The notes below the pieces were generated by a model, which did no database searches, was not told the DNA's origin, and worked only from the letters and a program-made list of their open reading frames with translations. DNA of 64,000 nucleotides from Dysidea avara (lineage: Eukaryota > Porifera > Demospongiae > Dictyoceratida > Dysideidae): the NCBI RefSeq assembly GCF_963678975.1, contig NC_089276.1:8477953-8541952 (forward strand), written 5' to 3'. Below are positions 35,309 to 46,600 of this stretch, in pieces. The first letter of the stretch is position 1, and each line of letters starts with the position of its first letter. A program made the translations under genes and the position numbers.

Positions 35309-35768
35309 CAATGGTGGATCCAGGATGGGGCATTTGGGGCAAATGCCCCCCCCCCCCGACCTTGTGGAGGAGCCATCTTCTGATTAAAATACTAAACTTT
35401 ATGCCAAGCCAAGTTCAGCTTATAAAACTCATGAAAATATTATGCACATTTTTTACTAGCATTTATTACGAATTTACCACAAACCAAAGTATGAAAATAT
35501 CACCCAGCACCTTCGTACGTACTAAGCACCTCTAAAAAAATTATTGTGTTGCTGTTTAAGACATTCAGAGCCTTTTAAACAGCCTTAAAGACTTCACAAC
35601 CATCTGCAAAGGCCAAAATGGTAAAAATCAGAAGTGAGATACTACTAAGAGATGTATTATTTGCTGCTTCAAAAATGCAGCAACTAACAAGAGGATCTGG
35701 CTCTCCCTAACCACCTACAACTTGCCTGTTTGTGCCCCTCCCCTTGCCAAGTCCTGGATCCGCTCCTG
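35309..35768. mobile_element. hAT-like MITE, 5-bp target duplication
   Basis: The ends CAATGGTGGATCCAGGA and TCCTGGATCCGCTCCTG are inverted, and GTACT flanks both sides (35304-35308, 35769-35773). A close relative, split by later insertions, is at 36314-41437. Five-base duplications are known for some hAT branches. Confidence 0.75.
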
Positions 35769-35941
35769 GTACTTGTTTCAAAACACCAACATTTTGTCTC
35801 TTAGTTATTATTTTTTGTTGTATTTTCATTCAGTAGTATAGCATAAAAAGATACTGTAACATGGGAATCCTAAAATAGTCAGTGAAAATATTTAGATCAT
35901 CTGTCAACAAAAGTTACTGATTTTGCACCTTACTCTTATAG

Positions 35942-36051
35942 GGACATCAGGATCATCAGACAGTGACAGCAGTAGCAGCAATTATATTATTCTCATCGTT
36001 TTGCTTGTGATCTCATTTGTGGTAAACATTATTGTAGTGAAACTTGAATAA
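35942..36051 (+). CDS. Transmembrane exon, interrupted by BEL LTR
   Basis: After TTATAG the exon accepts phase 1 and reads GTSGSSDSDSSSSN, a Ser/Asp linker, then the hydrophobic segment YIILIVLLVISFVVNII. Host sequence ends at 36032, where the 5' LTR begins. The LTR continues the frame for five codons (VVKLE) to a TAA at 36049-36051. A read-through transcript could therefore still encode a complete membrane helix with a tiny tail. Without the insertion the exon would continue at 48650. Phase and content fit the linker exon at 31448. The breakpoint is inferred from LTR alignment and a near-match flank (ATTAT against AGTAT). Confidence 0.8.
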
Positions 36052-36228
36052 TTTTTGTAGTAACATAGCATTATGTAATAGATCACGTGTATATTATGTA
36101 ATACATTATAACTATATTGTGTAATGCATCACGTGTGTATTGTTGTAACAATTTCATTAATAACGTTTTGAGCTTCTGAGAAGTGCTAGCTACCATCTGA
36201 GGTGAGCCATCCCTCCAAATAACGAACA
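36033..36228 (+). repeat. BEL 5' LTR
   Basis: Begins TGTAGTGAAACTTG and ends AACGAACA, matching the 3' LTR base by base apart from scattered changes. CATTATGTAATAGATCAC and GTATTGTTGTAACAATTTCA are shared anchors. Confidence 0.85.
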
Positions 36229-36230
36229 AG

Positions 36231-36248
36231 TGGCACCCAACGTGGGGC
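36231..36248 (+). promoter_or_regulatory. BEL primer-binding site
   Basis: TGGCACCCAACGTGGGGC lies two bases after the LTR and has the form of a tRNA-complementary primer site (TGGCRCCCAACGTGGGGC). Confidence 0.75.
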
Positions 36249-36465
36249 TCAAACTCTGATCTCGTCATCTAAACCTACAATCCTTGGTGCCGGGCAATAA
36301 AAGGCACCTGTAACAATGGCAGATCCAGGATGCGGCATTTGGGGTAAATGCCCCTCCTCACCTTTTTGAGGAACCATACTGCTGATTAAAATACTAAACT
36401 TTGTCAGGGCTAGATCAATTAACTCATGTAAATTTTAGTAGCATTTATTACAAATTCACCTGAAA

Positions 36466-36844
36466 TAGAGCTGAGCGATAGTTGCGATCTATCGATTATC
36501 GTGATAGTGAGTAACAATCGTGATAATGATAGTATGCTATCATACTATCGTGATATATCAAAACATCTCTCACAAACATGAATAACAGCAGCAAACATGA
36601 TAGTGTTGAAGTTGAGGAAACTGTGAAAGTCCAGTTGAGCATGCACAACAAAGATTACAACTGTAATACATAACAATTTACCAATATAGCGTTAGAAAAC
36701 CAGATGGTGTGTAATTGGATTATTTGTGTGTCATTTATGTGAAGTTGAGTGTCTTTGATAACTAGTAGTACTATCGTGATACTATCGTTATTGTGATATA
36801 AAGTTACTATCAAATTGTGATAGTTGCACTATCGCTCAGCTCTA
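36466..36844. mobile_element. hAT-type fold-back MITE, 8-bp duplication
   Basis: TAGAGCTGAGCGATAGTTGC pairs with the inverted end CACTATCGCTCAGCTCTA. ACCTGAAA flanks both sides (36458-36465, 36845-36852). The interior is built of ATCGTGATA palindromes. Confidence 0.85.
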
Positions 36845-37258
36845 ACCTGAAATCAAAGCAAACCAAAGTCAAACTAGCTATGAAATTTCCCCCAGCACCT
36901 TTGTGTCTACTAAGCGCCTCTAAAAATAATTATCGTGTTGCTGTTGTTTAAGAGATTCATAGACTTTTACACAGCTTTTAAGACTCTGCAAAAGCCAAAA
37001 TGTCAAAAATCAACAGTAAGACACAACTAAGTGGTGATTATTTGCTGCTTCAAAAATGCAGCAACTAACAAGAGAATCTGGCTTTCCCCACCCACCTACA
37101 ACCAGTGGCGTATCTAGACATTTTACTTTACTTGGGCACTGGGTGGGCACGCCACTCAGCCAAGCAACACACATACACATGTCCATCTTCATATGGACAT
37201 CAATATAGCGTCTAAAATATGTTGTGTATCACTATCTATGTGCTATACCTACATTAAC

Positions 37259-37711
37259 CAGTGGCGGATCTAGGATTCTTAAAAGGGGGTTTCTGAAAAT
37301 TGGTATAGCTAAATAAGGCATCTGATGGCAATTCTCCGGAGATTTTAGAAGCTCTGAGAGGGATTTTAAGCTATTTTTGGTTAGCAATTACAATACATTC
37401 AATGCTTTAAACTGTAAATAGTTACTAAGTATATATAGCTAACTATTGGGCAAATATGGACAAGCTGTAGCTTTGATTGCTCTATTAGAGTATCTCAATC
37501 GTTTTTAATGCAGTGGGAGATGAAAAGTGAAGTGTTGCTGAGGGTTTAATAGCTATAAATGGTGTTAGTTAAGTGCAACTGCATGCATGCTGCTGGTATA
37601 TAGTTGTTTGCTATGACAAATTGTCAATACAATAATGTTTATGTATTGAGAATGCCACTAAGCTAAATTTAAAAGGGGGTGTCTGTCGAAACCCATCTAA
37701 GTCCGCCACTG
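37259..37711. mobile_element. hAT-like MITE inside the hAT transposon
   Basis: CAGTGGCGGATCTAGGATTC at one end pairs with CATCTAAGTCCGCCACTG at the other, flanked by TTAAC on both sides (37254-37258, 37712-37716). It carries a copy of the dispersed near-palindrome at 37474-37500. AAAAGGGGGT occurs near both ends. Confidence 0.75.
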
Positions 37712-38422
37712 TTAACTGCATGCAGGATAACTAATAACACCCTACTTGATACAAACGTTAGTACTATCGTCTTCTTCACACACAGTATGCTGGAGGAAAC
37801 TGAAGTTTCACACAGCCACATCTCAAAAGTTGCTCTTGTCTGTTCATATCTTCGTCTTGAATGGGCACTATTCACCACACATTCATTTAGTCTGTCACAA
37901 TGTTGCAGTTGGTAGTCATGTGATCTTCCTTCTATTAAGTGCCTTACATTGGAAATACCACAATCGAAACCGATGCAAGATCACCGTTCTCCTCTGGAAA
38001 ACAGGCTTTAGTTGACATGGATTAGAGCTACGTAAGTTGTGCTAGTTTTTCTTTACAATCATCGTTGCTATAAATGGTTACTCAACATTGATGATGAATA
38101 GCATTTACCCGGGCACGATTCAAATTAACTAGGGCCCAGGTGTAGATCAGAGATGCCAAGGTTTGATGAAGCCTAGGAGTGAGACAATCACTGGGTATCT
38201 ACTAGTATCTACATAGATGTATATACCTCAGTGCTGCTGCAATCATGCATTAGCGACAGTGATACACAAGTCCACACATTATAAATAGGTGGGATCTGTA
38301 TCAACCCTGTACGATGTGTGCATTTTATACATTACTCAAATACACTGAAAAAAAATCAATATTAGCTACTTCCTGTTGTGAGCTAATTGTATGTCGTTAA
38401 CACTGAATCCAAGCTAAATTTG

Positions 38423-40856
38423 TCACTTAGGTCTGGTATGCTCTTTGTTATACTCCCACGTCACCTTTCCTGCTCTTTGAACAACAGAAGCTGGAGGATT
38501 ATACCTGTGACAAGGCTCATCTGTTGCCAACTTTACAGAAAGCAAGCTTGGTAATGTTTTGTCTAGAGCAAGGTTTGGTCGAAAAGGTGTCTTGTTTTTC
38601 CTTATCATTGAAAACACCCTTTCCTCTCCAGCATTTGAATGTGCAATACACAATACCAGTTTGGCAATTTTGGATAGCATGTTGAATTTCAAGCGACCAT
38701 CTGCAGATTTAATTGTAGCAATATGATGCCATATTACATCCATACGGTAATGCCTGTGCTCTTCTTCATCATCGTTTACTATCAGTGCTTTCTGCCAAAC
38801 TATCTGTGGGATGTCTTCTGGATTCAACAGCTGGTACTGTACAAATTCTTCCCCAAGCCTTGATATTTGTGTGGGTGTTGAAAATGGTAAAAGGTTATCA
38901 TACCTAAAATTTTCCAGTATTAAAACATTCTGCTATGTCAATATATGTCATACCTAGTCACAAAATATTCAGCTTGAATTGGATTGGATTCGAGCCTTTT
39001 CTCAAAATTTACAAATGAAGCACTCTTAAGTAATTCATCATCAAGTGGAAGATGTTCAAGACTATAAGCTACTGCTCTTTTGAAAAACTGCCTTACTGCT
39101 GTGTAGAATTTTCTACGAGTTGTCTCAGGGATGGATCCATTATCAATGAGCTGCTTAACTTTCCGGTGAGTCACATACCCAATCTGTAAGTCGGAATCTA
39201 TACAAAAAGCGAAAGCCACATTTGGTTGGCCACACATATTGTAGACAAATAAAATTCACACCTTCTAGTTGATTAGTGAAATTTGTAAAGTTTACTTCAT
39301 TCAGCCTTTTATCCTTTAAAGCCAGCACTTTCACAAATTTTGACATTAGCAGCAGAACAAACTCTTTCATCTAAAAACACCACTCGCAACAATACTAAAA
39401 GGAATCATTTCTACCTTATCGTGTGCAATCACAATAATTGGATCATCACGTTGAAGTAGACGGTTTAATCTTCCAAAATATTCCAGTACGTGGTTGTAAA
39501 AGAATAGGTAAACTTCAGTCATTTCATCACTAAATGCTTTTTGCAGCCGTTTAAACCGTACAGAACTCTCATCTATAAAATATTATTTGATTAAAGTCAA
39601 AATTGCATGTTCATTGTACGTACCTTTGGAAAGAAAATAAGACTTCAATGCAGAATATTGTAGAAGCGCTCTTTCCACAGCTGTCTGTAAACTAAGCCAT
39701 CTCACACTAATGTGTTTAATAGCTTTCCTGTATGCCACATTGCAAAACTCCGCAAAATCTATATATACACAGGTTGATAAATCAATACAATTTTGCACAA
39801 ATTAGTAGGATATAATTATAAATACCTGCAAGTTCAGCCTTCCTCTTTGTACTGTGGTCAAAGTAGTAAAACAGATCAACCAAAAAATCATCAACATTAA
39901 ATCCAACACCCTATACATATTATATTATTTTTGCATTACCAATGTATAATCATACCTCCGCAAATATTTGGCTAGCCTTTTGTGCTGTATTGTGAATAAT
40001 GTGACATGGACAGCCCATCATATACACCTTAGGATATTTCGCAGTCGCCCTTGTACTAATACTGTTGTGCCTTCCCATATTCACTGATGTATTGTCAACA
40101 GACACGCAAATACAATTGGACCAAACGATTCCACGTGAAACAAGTGCTGAGTCCATTACACTAAAAATGTTGGCTGCAGTTCCAGAGCTGGTTCCTGATG
40201 TTAAACACATATCCAGTAGCCTGGTAGTCACAAAGCTGGTGATAGAATCATATGTCCGCACAGTGACCGGATTCATCTTGTGCAACCCAGTGTCATTCGA
40301 TCCATCTACTGCCAATGAAAATGGCTCATTCTTCATCTGCGCCACCAATAAGCTTTCAAAGTGTGGCTGTAAGGCTTTGTTGAGAATGCACATCGTTTTT
40401 GTTCTAGCCGAGGAGAATCCTTTAGCAATATCAGAGTCCGGAAATATATCTCGAAAAAGTGGAGAAAGATGATCCATTGCACTCAGAGGAATATTATGAT
40501 GAGCTATGAAAACAGCTGTTTTCACTTCTGCTCGCTTTATCTGTAAAGACAAGTGTTATAATAATGCAATAGCTATAGGTACAGCGCACCTGTGTGCTTA
40601 TTGCAGAACGCAGTGGAACAAATCCCATACTGTCCAACCTACTACTTCCTTCCAGTGATTTCACACTAGTAACATGATTACTGCTCTTCTCGTGCCTCTT
40701 GACATCAGAAATACCCTGGTGTCTACAGCTTACATCCTTGTGGCATACTTTGCAATAAAAACTATAAGTTTTATCATGCTTCCCACGTGATATAAATGGG
40801 AAATTGGATTCCCAGTCACAGTTGTACTTAGTTCCGTAAACAGCTGCACCGCACAT
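38423..40856 (-). CDS. hAT-family transposase, at least nine exons
   Basis: Exons on the minus strand, 5' to 3': 40856-40590, 40540-39956, 39910-39826, 39758-39624, 39572-39415, 39370-39262, 39197-38954 and 38904-38423 (eight coding blocks seen, plus a probable 5' exon). Every junction is GT-AG and keeps frame. The first block has a BED-like zinc finger, FYCKVCHKDVSC..DVKRHEKSSNH. The second has the catalytic-core motifs SLAVDGSNDTG and CPCHIIHNTAQKA. The last has the hAT dimerisation block NAGEERVFSMIRKNKTPFR. Start: MCGAAVYGTKYNC at 40856 is the first safe ATG. Upstream, an acidic SDAESDSDSEDREFGTPPKE stretch is in frame, but a likely one-base deletion near 40930 separates it from an ATG reading MEDGADQNDSF. 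Multiple short introns are unusual for a transposase. Confidence 0.8.
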
Positions 40857-41528
40857 TGCTCTGGGTCTCTTTTCCTTGGGGGGAGTTCCAAACTCACGGT
40901 CTTCACTATCAGAATCACTCTCTGCGTCACTTTGAATGAATCATTCTGGTCCGCACCATCCTCCATGACAAGATTCGTGGCTGTATTTATACTGCTACAC
41001 GACGAACAATCCACAACACGCTGCGATATTCCCGCGCAATTGGTAGGCTCCCGCACGATAAAATAGCCTATGAAAGCCATTGAAATTTAATCATATTTGG
41101 GGCGCCCAATGGTACTATTTTTGTCCCCAAGTTATAAACGTGTCAAGAATTATTTTTCCAAGTTGGATCAGTGGATGCGATCCTTGATCTGATCATACTT
41201 TAGCTTCTAGTTATACTGTGAGCTATGTGGTCGGAGTAAGGACTGGTGGATGATGTTACTGATTGTTTTCATATGAGTGAGATTCTCTGCTGCATGCGTG
41301 TGAGCGTGAGATCATGTCCAAATGTGTGAGACTCACGCCTATTGCGTGAGACTTGGTATGTCTGGTGTAGATACGCCACTGCCTACAACTCAACTTGTTT
41401 GTGCCCCTCCCCCTACCAGCTCTTGGATCCGCCCCTGCGTAAAGGTGAAGTTCAACCGTGTGTGATCGTCTGTGCTCCTTCGTTTATTCATAGCAACCTT
41501 CCAGAGTTATTGTTCGTCTGTGCCAGGG

Positions 41529-41960
41529 ATGGCGGAAGAACTGGAGAAGCAGAGAGCTGCCAGGAGGGCAAACCGTGGTATGGTTACGAAGCTGACTAAA
41601 GAAGTGGACACTTTGCTAGCAGAGGAACCCGTAGCAAGTGAGAAAATTACTTGTTTAAATGTTACGTTTGATTTGCTGGAACATAAGTTAAAACTGTTAA
41701 ATGAAATCGATCGTCAAATATTATTGCTCTGAAAGTGTGACGTACCAGGGGAAGTAGATGAGTCAGAAGCCGTTCTTGATGAAGTGATGGAGTACAAGCG
41801 CCGTATATCTGCAGTTGTAAGGGATCTGTCTGCAGCCTCCTCAACCCACATGCCAACTGTTGCAACCACAAGTGTTTTGCCTCTCGTGACTCCCCCTGCT
41901 ACACTTGCAAGGACTCGTCTTACGATTGCTAAGTTCCGGGGAGAGGTAACAAATTGGGTT
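41529..41960 (+). pseudogene. BEL gag N-terminal part
   Basis: The ATG at 41529 starts MAEELEKQRAARRANRGMVT. A TGA at 41730 interrupts the frame, which then continues in the same phase (VDESEAVLDEVMEYKRRI) to ARTRLTIAKFRGEVTNW. That last motif is the start of the BEL capsid-like domain, and the expected continuation appears only at 43571, after the LINE. Confidence 0.8.
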
Positions 41961-41989
41961 GGGACGTATATGGAGAAAAGGAGAGAGAT

Positions 41990-43570
41990 GTCTTGTTTTG
42001 TTAAGACAAAATACAACATATATAATGACAGGAGTCTAGACTCAGGGGTACCAAGCACTGGATGGACGGTACAGGAGCCCTGGAAAGACTTACACTATTA
42101 AATTACAATACAAACTTAACATGCAGAAGAGTTCAGTTTAGGCAAACCGATAGATCCCAGTCCGGGGAGGCTCTAGAATTAAATATTCTGTATGAGCAGG
42201 AGACAGCAATGCAGGCAGCCTGCTCAAACGTGGATCTTATGGTCTTCTTTGCCACTTCACAAGCATTGGCTACTTGGGCAATTTTGTCTGGTATAAAATG
42301 GCCTAAACAACCAATCTCAATGGAAATGAGATTGACAGATAAGCCAGAAAGCTGAAGATCATATTGTAAACAGCTATACTGGTCTAGTTCAAACAAACAG
42401 ATGGAATTATTGGAAACTAAAACCAAGTCAGGTCTGCTAAGGGTGGAGGAAAGATTGGTTGGAATAGTGCAGGGAGGGCAGACACTAGCAAGATATCCTG
42501 GAAGGTCAGCATGGAGTTTAAAACTGTCAGGCAAGTGCTGTTGGAGTCCATGAACGAGAACCTGTAGGACTGAATCATGTTTCCAGGTATACCTGCCTTG
42601 ATCAAGAGCAACAGGACATCCAGTCAAGATTATGGTTTGTTGTGGGCTGGGTAGCTAGGAAAAGGGCACATTTAGGGCTAGTAATGATGTTCCACCTAGC
42701 CGGGTTCATAGGAGTTGGCAAAGTATCACAACCAGCACGTAGCAAGAAGGACAGCTGTTTCTCAGGGAGGCCGTAAATCAATCTCTTCCATAAAGGACAA
42801 GCTTGCTCCAGAGTGACAATGTCTAATAATTTATTCTGAACAGCTAATGTCTCAAACTTTGACTCCCAATAATCAACATGAGTATGACATAAATCATGAC
42901 GTGCATATGTAGTAGAGTGAACGTTGGCAACTGAAGCCTTAACAGCAGATAGATAGTTAAGGACAGTTGGAGAGACATCTGGACTATTGACTAGAACAGA
43001 ATATCGCAGCTCTACAATCAGTTGGTCAACTGACTGCTCAACAGCCAGAACATATGACAGCTTAGCTGACTGCTTCAAATGAGGTAAAAGGGGGAGATTC
43101 AACTCATCTGGGTGAAAAACAGTTCCAGGAGTGTAATTTCGGGAGAGGTTCAACCGACTGTTCACAAATTTCAATATTAATGACTGTGTTGAAGTAATCA
43201 ATGACACAGTAAGCCTCTGAACAGCCAAATGAAAATGTAGAACAGAAGACACAGTTCTTCAAAATCCATATCTTATATTCACCCCGGATAGAACAATTAT
43301 CAATGCATTGTAAGAACTGCAAGATTTGTTGTTTCATGTTGGCAGAAGCAGTCTTTTGAGCAATATTAGGAGAAACACCAATAGTGCGGCCCAGAAACTT
43401 GGTGCAGTCCACATTACAAATATTAATCTTATTCCCATCTGCCATTGAGAACAGTGTGGAGGAAATCATGCGGTGACCATTGAAGTTCAGAGATATACAC
43501 TTCTGAGGCTGAAACTCAAAACATAATTTATGTCCATTGCCTTCAAGACAAGTAATGATAAAACTTGCTG
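41990..43570 (-). mobile_element. 5'-truncated LINE splitting BEL gag
   Basis: Read on the minus strand from 43595: RT residues LEGNGHKLCFEFQPQKC, FLGRTIGVSPNIAQKT and QCIDNCSIRGEYKIWI, the block that follows the RT palm. Next come (43252-42602) LPLLPHLKQSAKLSYVLAVE and an LWKRLIYGLPEKQLSFLLRA stretch, and (42627-42133) QGRYTWKHDSVLQVLVHGL and SRPDLVLVS. Frames shift between blocks. The 3' untranslated end matches 3655-3905. The 5' end is lost at about 43570, where BEL gag resumes. Confidence 0.8.
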
Positions 43571-44827
43571 ATAAATCAGCTATCCACCAGAACAAAGGTA
43601 GACAAATTTAATTACCTGAATTCATTGTTAGAGGGCATGGCCTTACGAACAATTAAAGGTCTTAGTTTAACGGAAGATAATTACGACACGGCAGTTGAAT
43701 TTCTTCAGAGACGGTTCAGTAATCCACAGCAAATTGTTGCTGCCCACTGTGAGGAGATTTTTAAGTTGCCTAACTGCAGCAATGACCACGCCTCTTCTCT
43801 ATGTTTCCTGTACGACAAAGTTATGGTGCATACTAGGGGCTTAAACTTGTGCGGTATAGAAGCTCAACAGTATGGTAGCATTTTAATTCCAGTGTTTATG
43901 TCAAAATTGCCTGCGGATGTTCGAATACGTGTAGCTAGAGAACAGAACCAAGAATTGTGGGACATTACAGAATTATTGAAGGTGATACAACTAGAGGTGG
44001 AAGCTAGGGAATCAAGTGAAGGAACTCGTTTTAGTCTGTCATCAAAGCCACATAATATCCCTCCATGGATTCCACATCATGATCCATCAGCCAGTTCCCT
44101 TGTAGCACAACATCAATCAGTCAAATGTGTGTACTGTACTGGAAATCATTTTTCTGCATCCTGTTCCACAGTCAAGGATATAAAGGAACATAAAGCTATA
44201 TTGATGCATTCAGGGCGATGCTTCAACTGTCTCAAACCGAACCACTGAGCTCAAGATTGTGATCAAATGAAGAAATGCTGTTTCTGCCAACGCCGCCATT
44301 ACCAATCTATTTGTGAGAGTCAGTCCACTGAAACTCAAGAACCAGTTCTACCTGTACCAACCACTCAGGCTGCAGCTATCAACACTTGTTCCAATGTTAA
44401 GAACAAACAGCTGATTCTTTTACAGACTGCTAGAGTGACAGCTGTAAACTGAGAGGAAAGGTACTCCCAGGAAGTTCATATTTTGTTTGACAGTGGCAGC
44501 CAAAGGTCGTATGTTACCAACATTTTGAAAATCAGGCTTAAATTGAATACCATCAAGATAGAATGGTTAAATCTTAACACTTTTGGAGAGGGTCGATTTA
44601 AGACACAGAACTGTGACATAGTTAGGTTGTGTTTGTGTAAACCAGGGAGCAATGTAGAAATTCCAATTGAGGCTTTGAATTTTCCCACAATATGTTCTCC
44701 ACCTAGCCATGTAGATTTGTTAAAACTTTCAACATTACAAAACCTGAACTTGGCTGACTATTCAAGCTCCACATCACATCATGTCATTGATATACTTGTG
44801 GGCAGTGACTATACTATTGGTCTATAG
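43571..44827 (+). pseudogene. BEL gag C-terminus and protease
   Basis: Resumes with TKVDKFNYLNSLLEGMALRT, the BEL gag core. Zinc-knuckle-like groups follow: CVYCTGNHFSASC, CFNCLKPNH and CCFCQRRHYQSIC. In-frame stops lie at 44246 and 44450. The protease region has LFDSGSQRSYVTN, with DSG as active site, and ends at the TAG at 44825; a frameshift then leads into the next block (VNSKLGWLLSGP). Confidence 0.8.
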
Positions 44828-46600
44828 TCACAGGTGAAGTCATGAAAACAGAAATGGGGCTGGTAGAAGTGAACAGCAAACTGGGATGGCTATTGTCTGG
44901 ACCAACAGATGCATGTACAACTGAGGTTGTCACCCATTCAAACCTTGTTATCAGTACAATCCATCCAGAAGTGTTAACTGGACCTGAGATGATAAACTGC
45001 ATTCAATTCTGAATTGCTTCTGGGAGACAGATTCTTATGGAACACACCCTGAATCTAGTGTTGATTGTACACATGAAGATTTCTTGCCAGGATTTCAGTT
45101 TGTGGATGGCCAATGGCCATTATCAAGTGAATTTACCCTGGAACCGTGATAAATCAGTCTTGCCTACCCATCATCAGCTGTGCTACAATCGTTTAAGATC
45201 ATTGCAACATAAATTACTCTGTAAGCCTGTGCTAATGGCAGAAACCAACATGTCATTTAATTGATAGGAAAATTATTGAGTTAGTTGATGTAACAGCACA
45301 AGTGGTACAAGCTGGTCATTATATGCCACACCACCCAGTTATTCGTGAGGACAAGAAAATCACAAAGGTAAGGATGGTGTACGATGGATCAGTAAAAGTG
45401 GTTAATTCCTTGTCTCTTAATGATTGTCTTCAAAAGGGTCCCAATCTTATTCCAAAACTGTTTAATATCTTGATCAAGTTTAGAAGCCATGCCATCACCT
45501 TGACAGCTGACATTGAAAAGGCATTTCTGATGATTGGAATCAATGAAAGTGACCGAGATTATCTGCGTTTTCTGTGGCTCAAACACCCAAAAGATAGAGA
45601 GAGTGAGGTGATGCATCTAAGGTTTACACGTTTGGTTTTTGGACTAAAACCATCTCCTGCTGTGTTAGGGGCAGTAATTGCACATCATGTTGAGAAGTAC
45701 CATGAAATGTATCCTAAAGCAGCAGGCCTCCTTGAAGAATCGTTATATGTTGATGATCTTGTTGCTGGTGCAGATTCAGTAGATGAGGCATTCAATCTTT
45801 ACTTGAACTGTAAGACATTGATGAAAGAGGGAGGATTCAATCTGAGAAAATGGAACAGCAATCCCACTACATTGAAAAGTAAAACTGAAGATCATGAGGG
45901 TGCTGCTGTTGAACATGTGCCTAAACCTGGTGAGACTTTCACATCTGAGGTGGTTGATGATGAAGCCAAACTACTTGGAGTGCAGTGGGATAGTGAGACA
46001 GATATCTTTCGATTTGACTTCATTGAATTGCAGAACTTTGCCCAGAATTTACCTTTGTGTAAACGATCTATATTACGTGTTTCAACTGGAGTGTTCGACC
46101 CTTTGGGTTTCCTGAATCACTTTATGGTGAGGCTTAGGATAATTTTTCAGTTACTTTGTACCAGCAAACAGAGTTGGGATGAACCGTTAGAAGGAGAGCT
46201 ACTAGGAAATGGAAGACTATCATTGAAGAATTTATTCTCCTTAACCATATCACTGTACAAAGGTACTATTTCAAACAACAGGACCCAGTCCAGGTACAGT
46301 TACATGGGATTTGTGATGCTTCCAAGGATGCTTATGCTGTCGTTATTTATGTCCGCTCTCTGTATGCTGATGGAACTATTGAAATGAGATTGGTTGCTTC
46401 TAAGACCAAGATAGCACCTGTTAAACGTCAATCAATACCACGTTTGGAATTGTTAGGAGCCTTAATTTTAGCCAGGTTGACCAATGTTGTTAAGCCTTAT
46501 ATCCAGTTTGTGGCAGAATGTTTTCTCTGGACTGATTCTATGACTACTCTTTATTGGATCAGAAATAGCAAAGTATGGAAGCAGTGTGTTTACCATTGAG
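44828..46600 (+). pseudogene. BEL reverse transcriptase and RNase H
   Basis: The connector VNSKLGWLLSGP near 44880 is followed by RT from about 45290: GHYMPHHPVIREDKKITKVR, VYDGS, TLTADIEKAFLMIGI, FGLKPSPAVLGAVIAHH and the catalytic YVDDLVAG. A frameshift near 46290 precedes RNase H, with CDASKDAYAVVIYVR, IPRLELLGALILARL and a FLWTDSMTTLYWI block. Several stops make it non-functional as read. Confidence 0.85.

Larger units (their letters stand above)
37103..41381 (-). mobile_element. Intron-containing hAT transposon, complete ends
   Basis: Terminal repeats are CAGTGGCGTATCTAG on the left and TAGATACGCCACTG on the right. The direct repeat CCTACAAC flanks it exactly at 37095-37102 and 41382-41389. 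The transposase gene is on the minus strand. A MITE at 37259-37711 lies between the left end and the gene's 3' end. Confidence 0.9.
36314..41437. mobile_element. hAT-like MITE split by two later insertions
   Basis: The left end CAATGGCAGATCCAGGA and the right end TCTTGGATCCGCCCCTG match the intact relative at 35309-35768 throughout. Removing 36466-36852 and 37103-41389 leaves a body of about 450 bp. The flanks TGTAA and CGTAA are a 4-of-5 duplication. It sits in the BEL leader. Confidence 0.8.

Noticed and set aside
42133..42627. 164-codon minus-strand frame as a separate host gene
   Set aside because: Its RYTWKHDSVL and RPDLVL motifs place it at the C-terminus of the truncated LINE.
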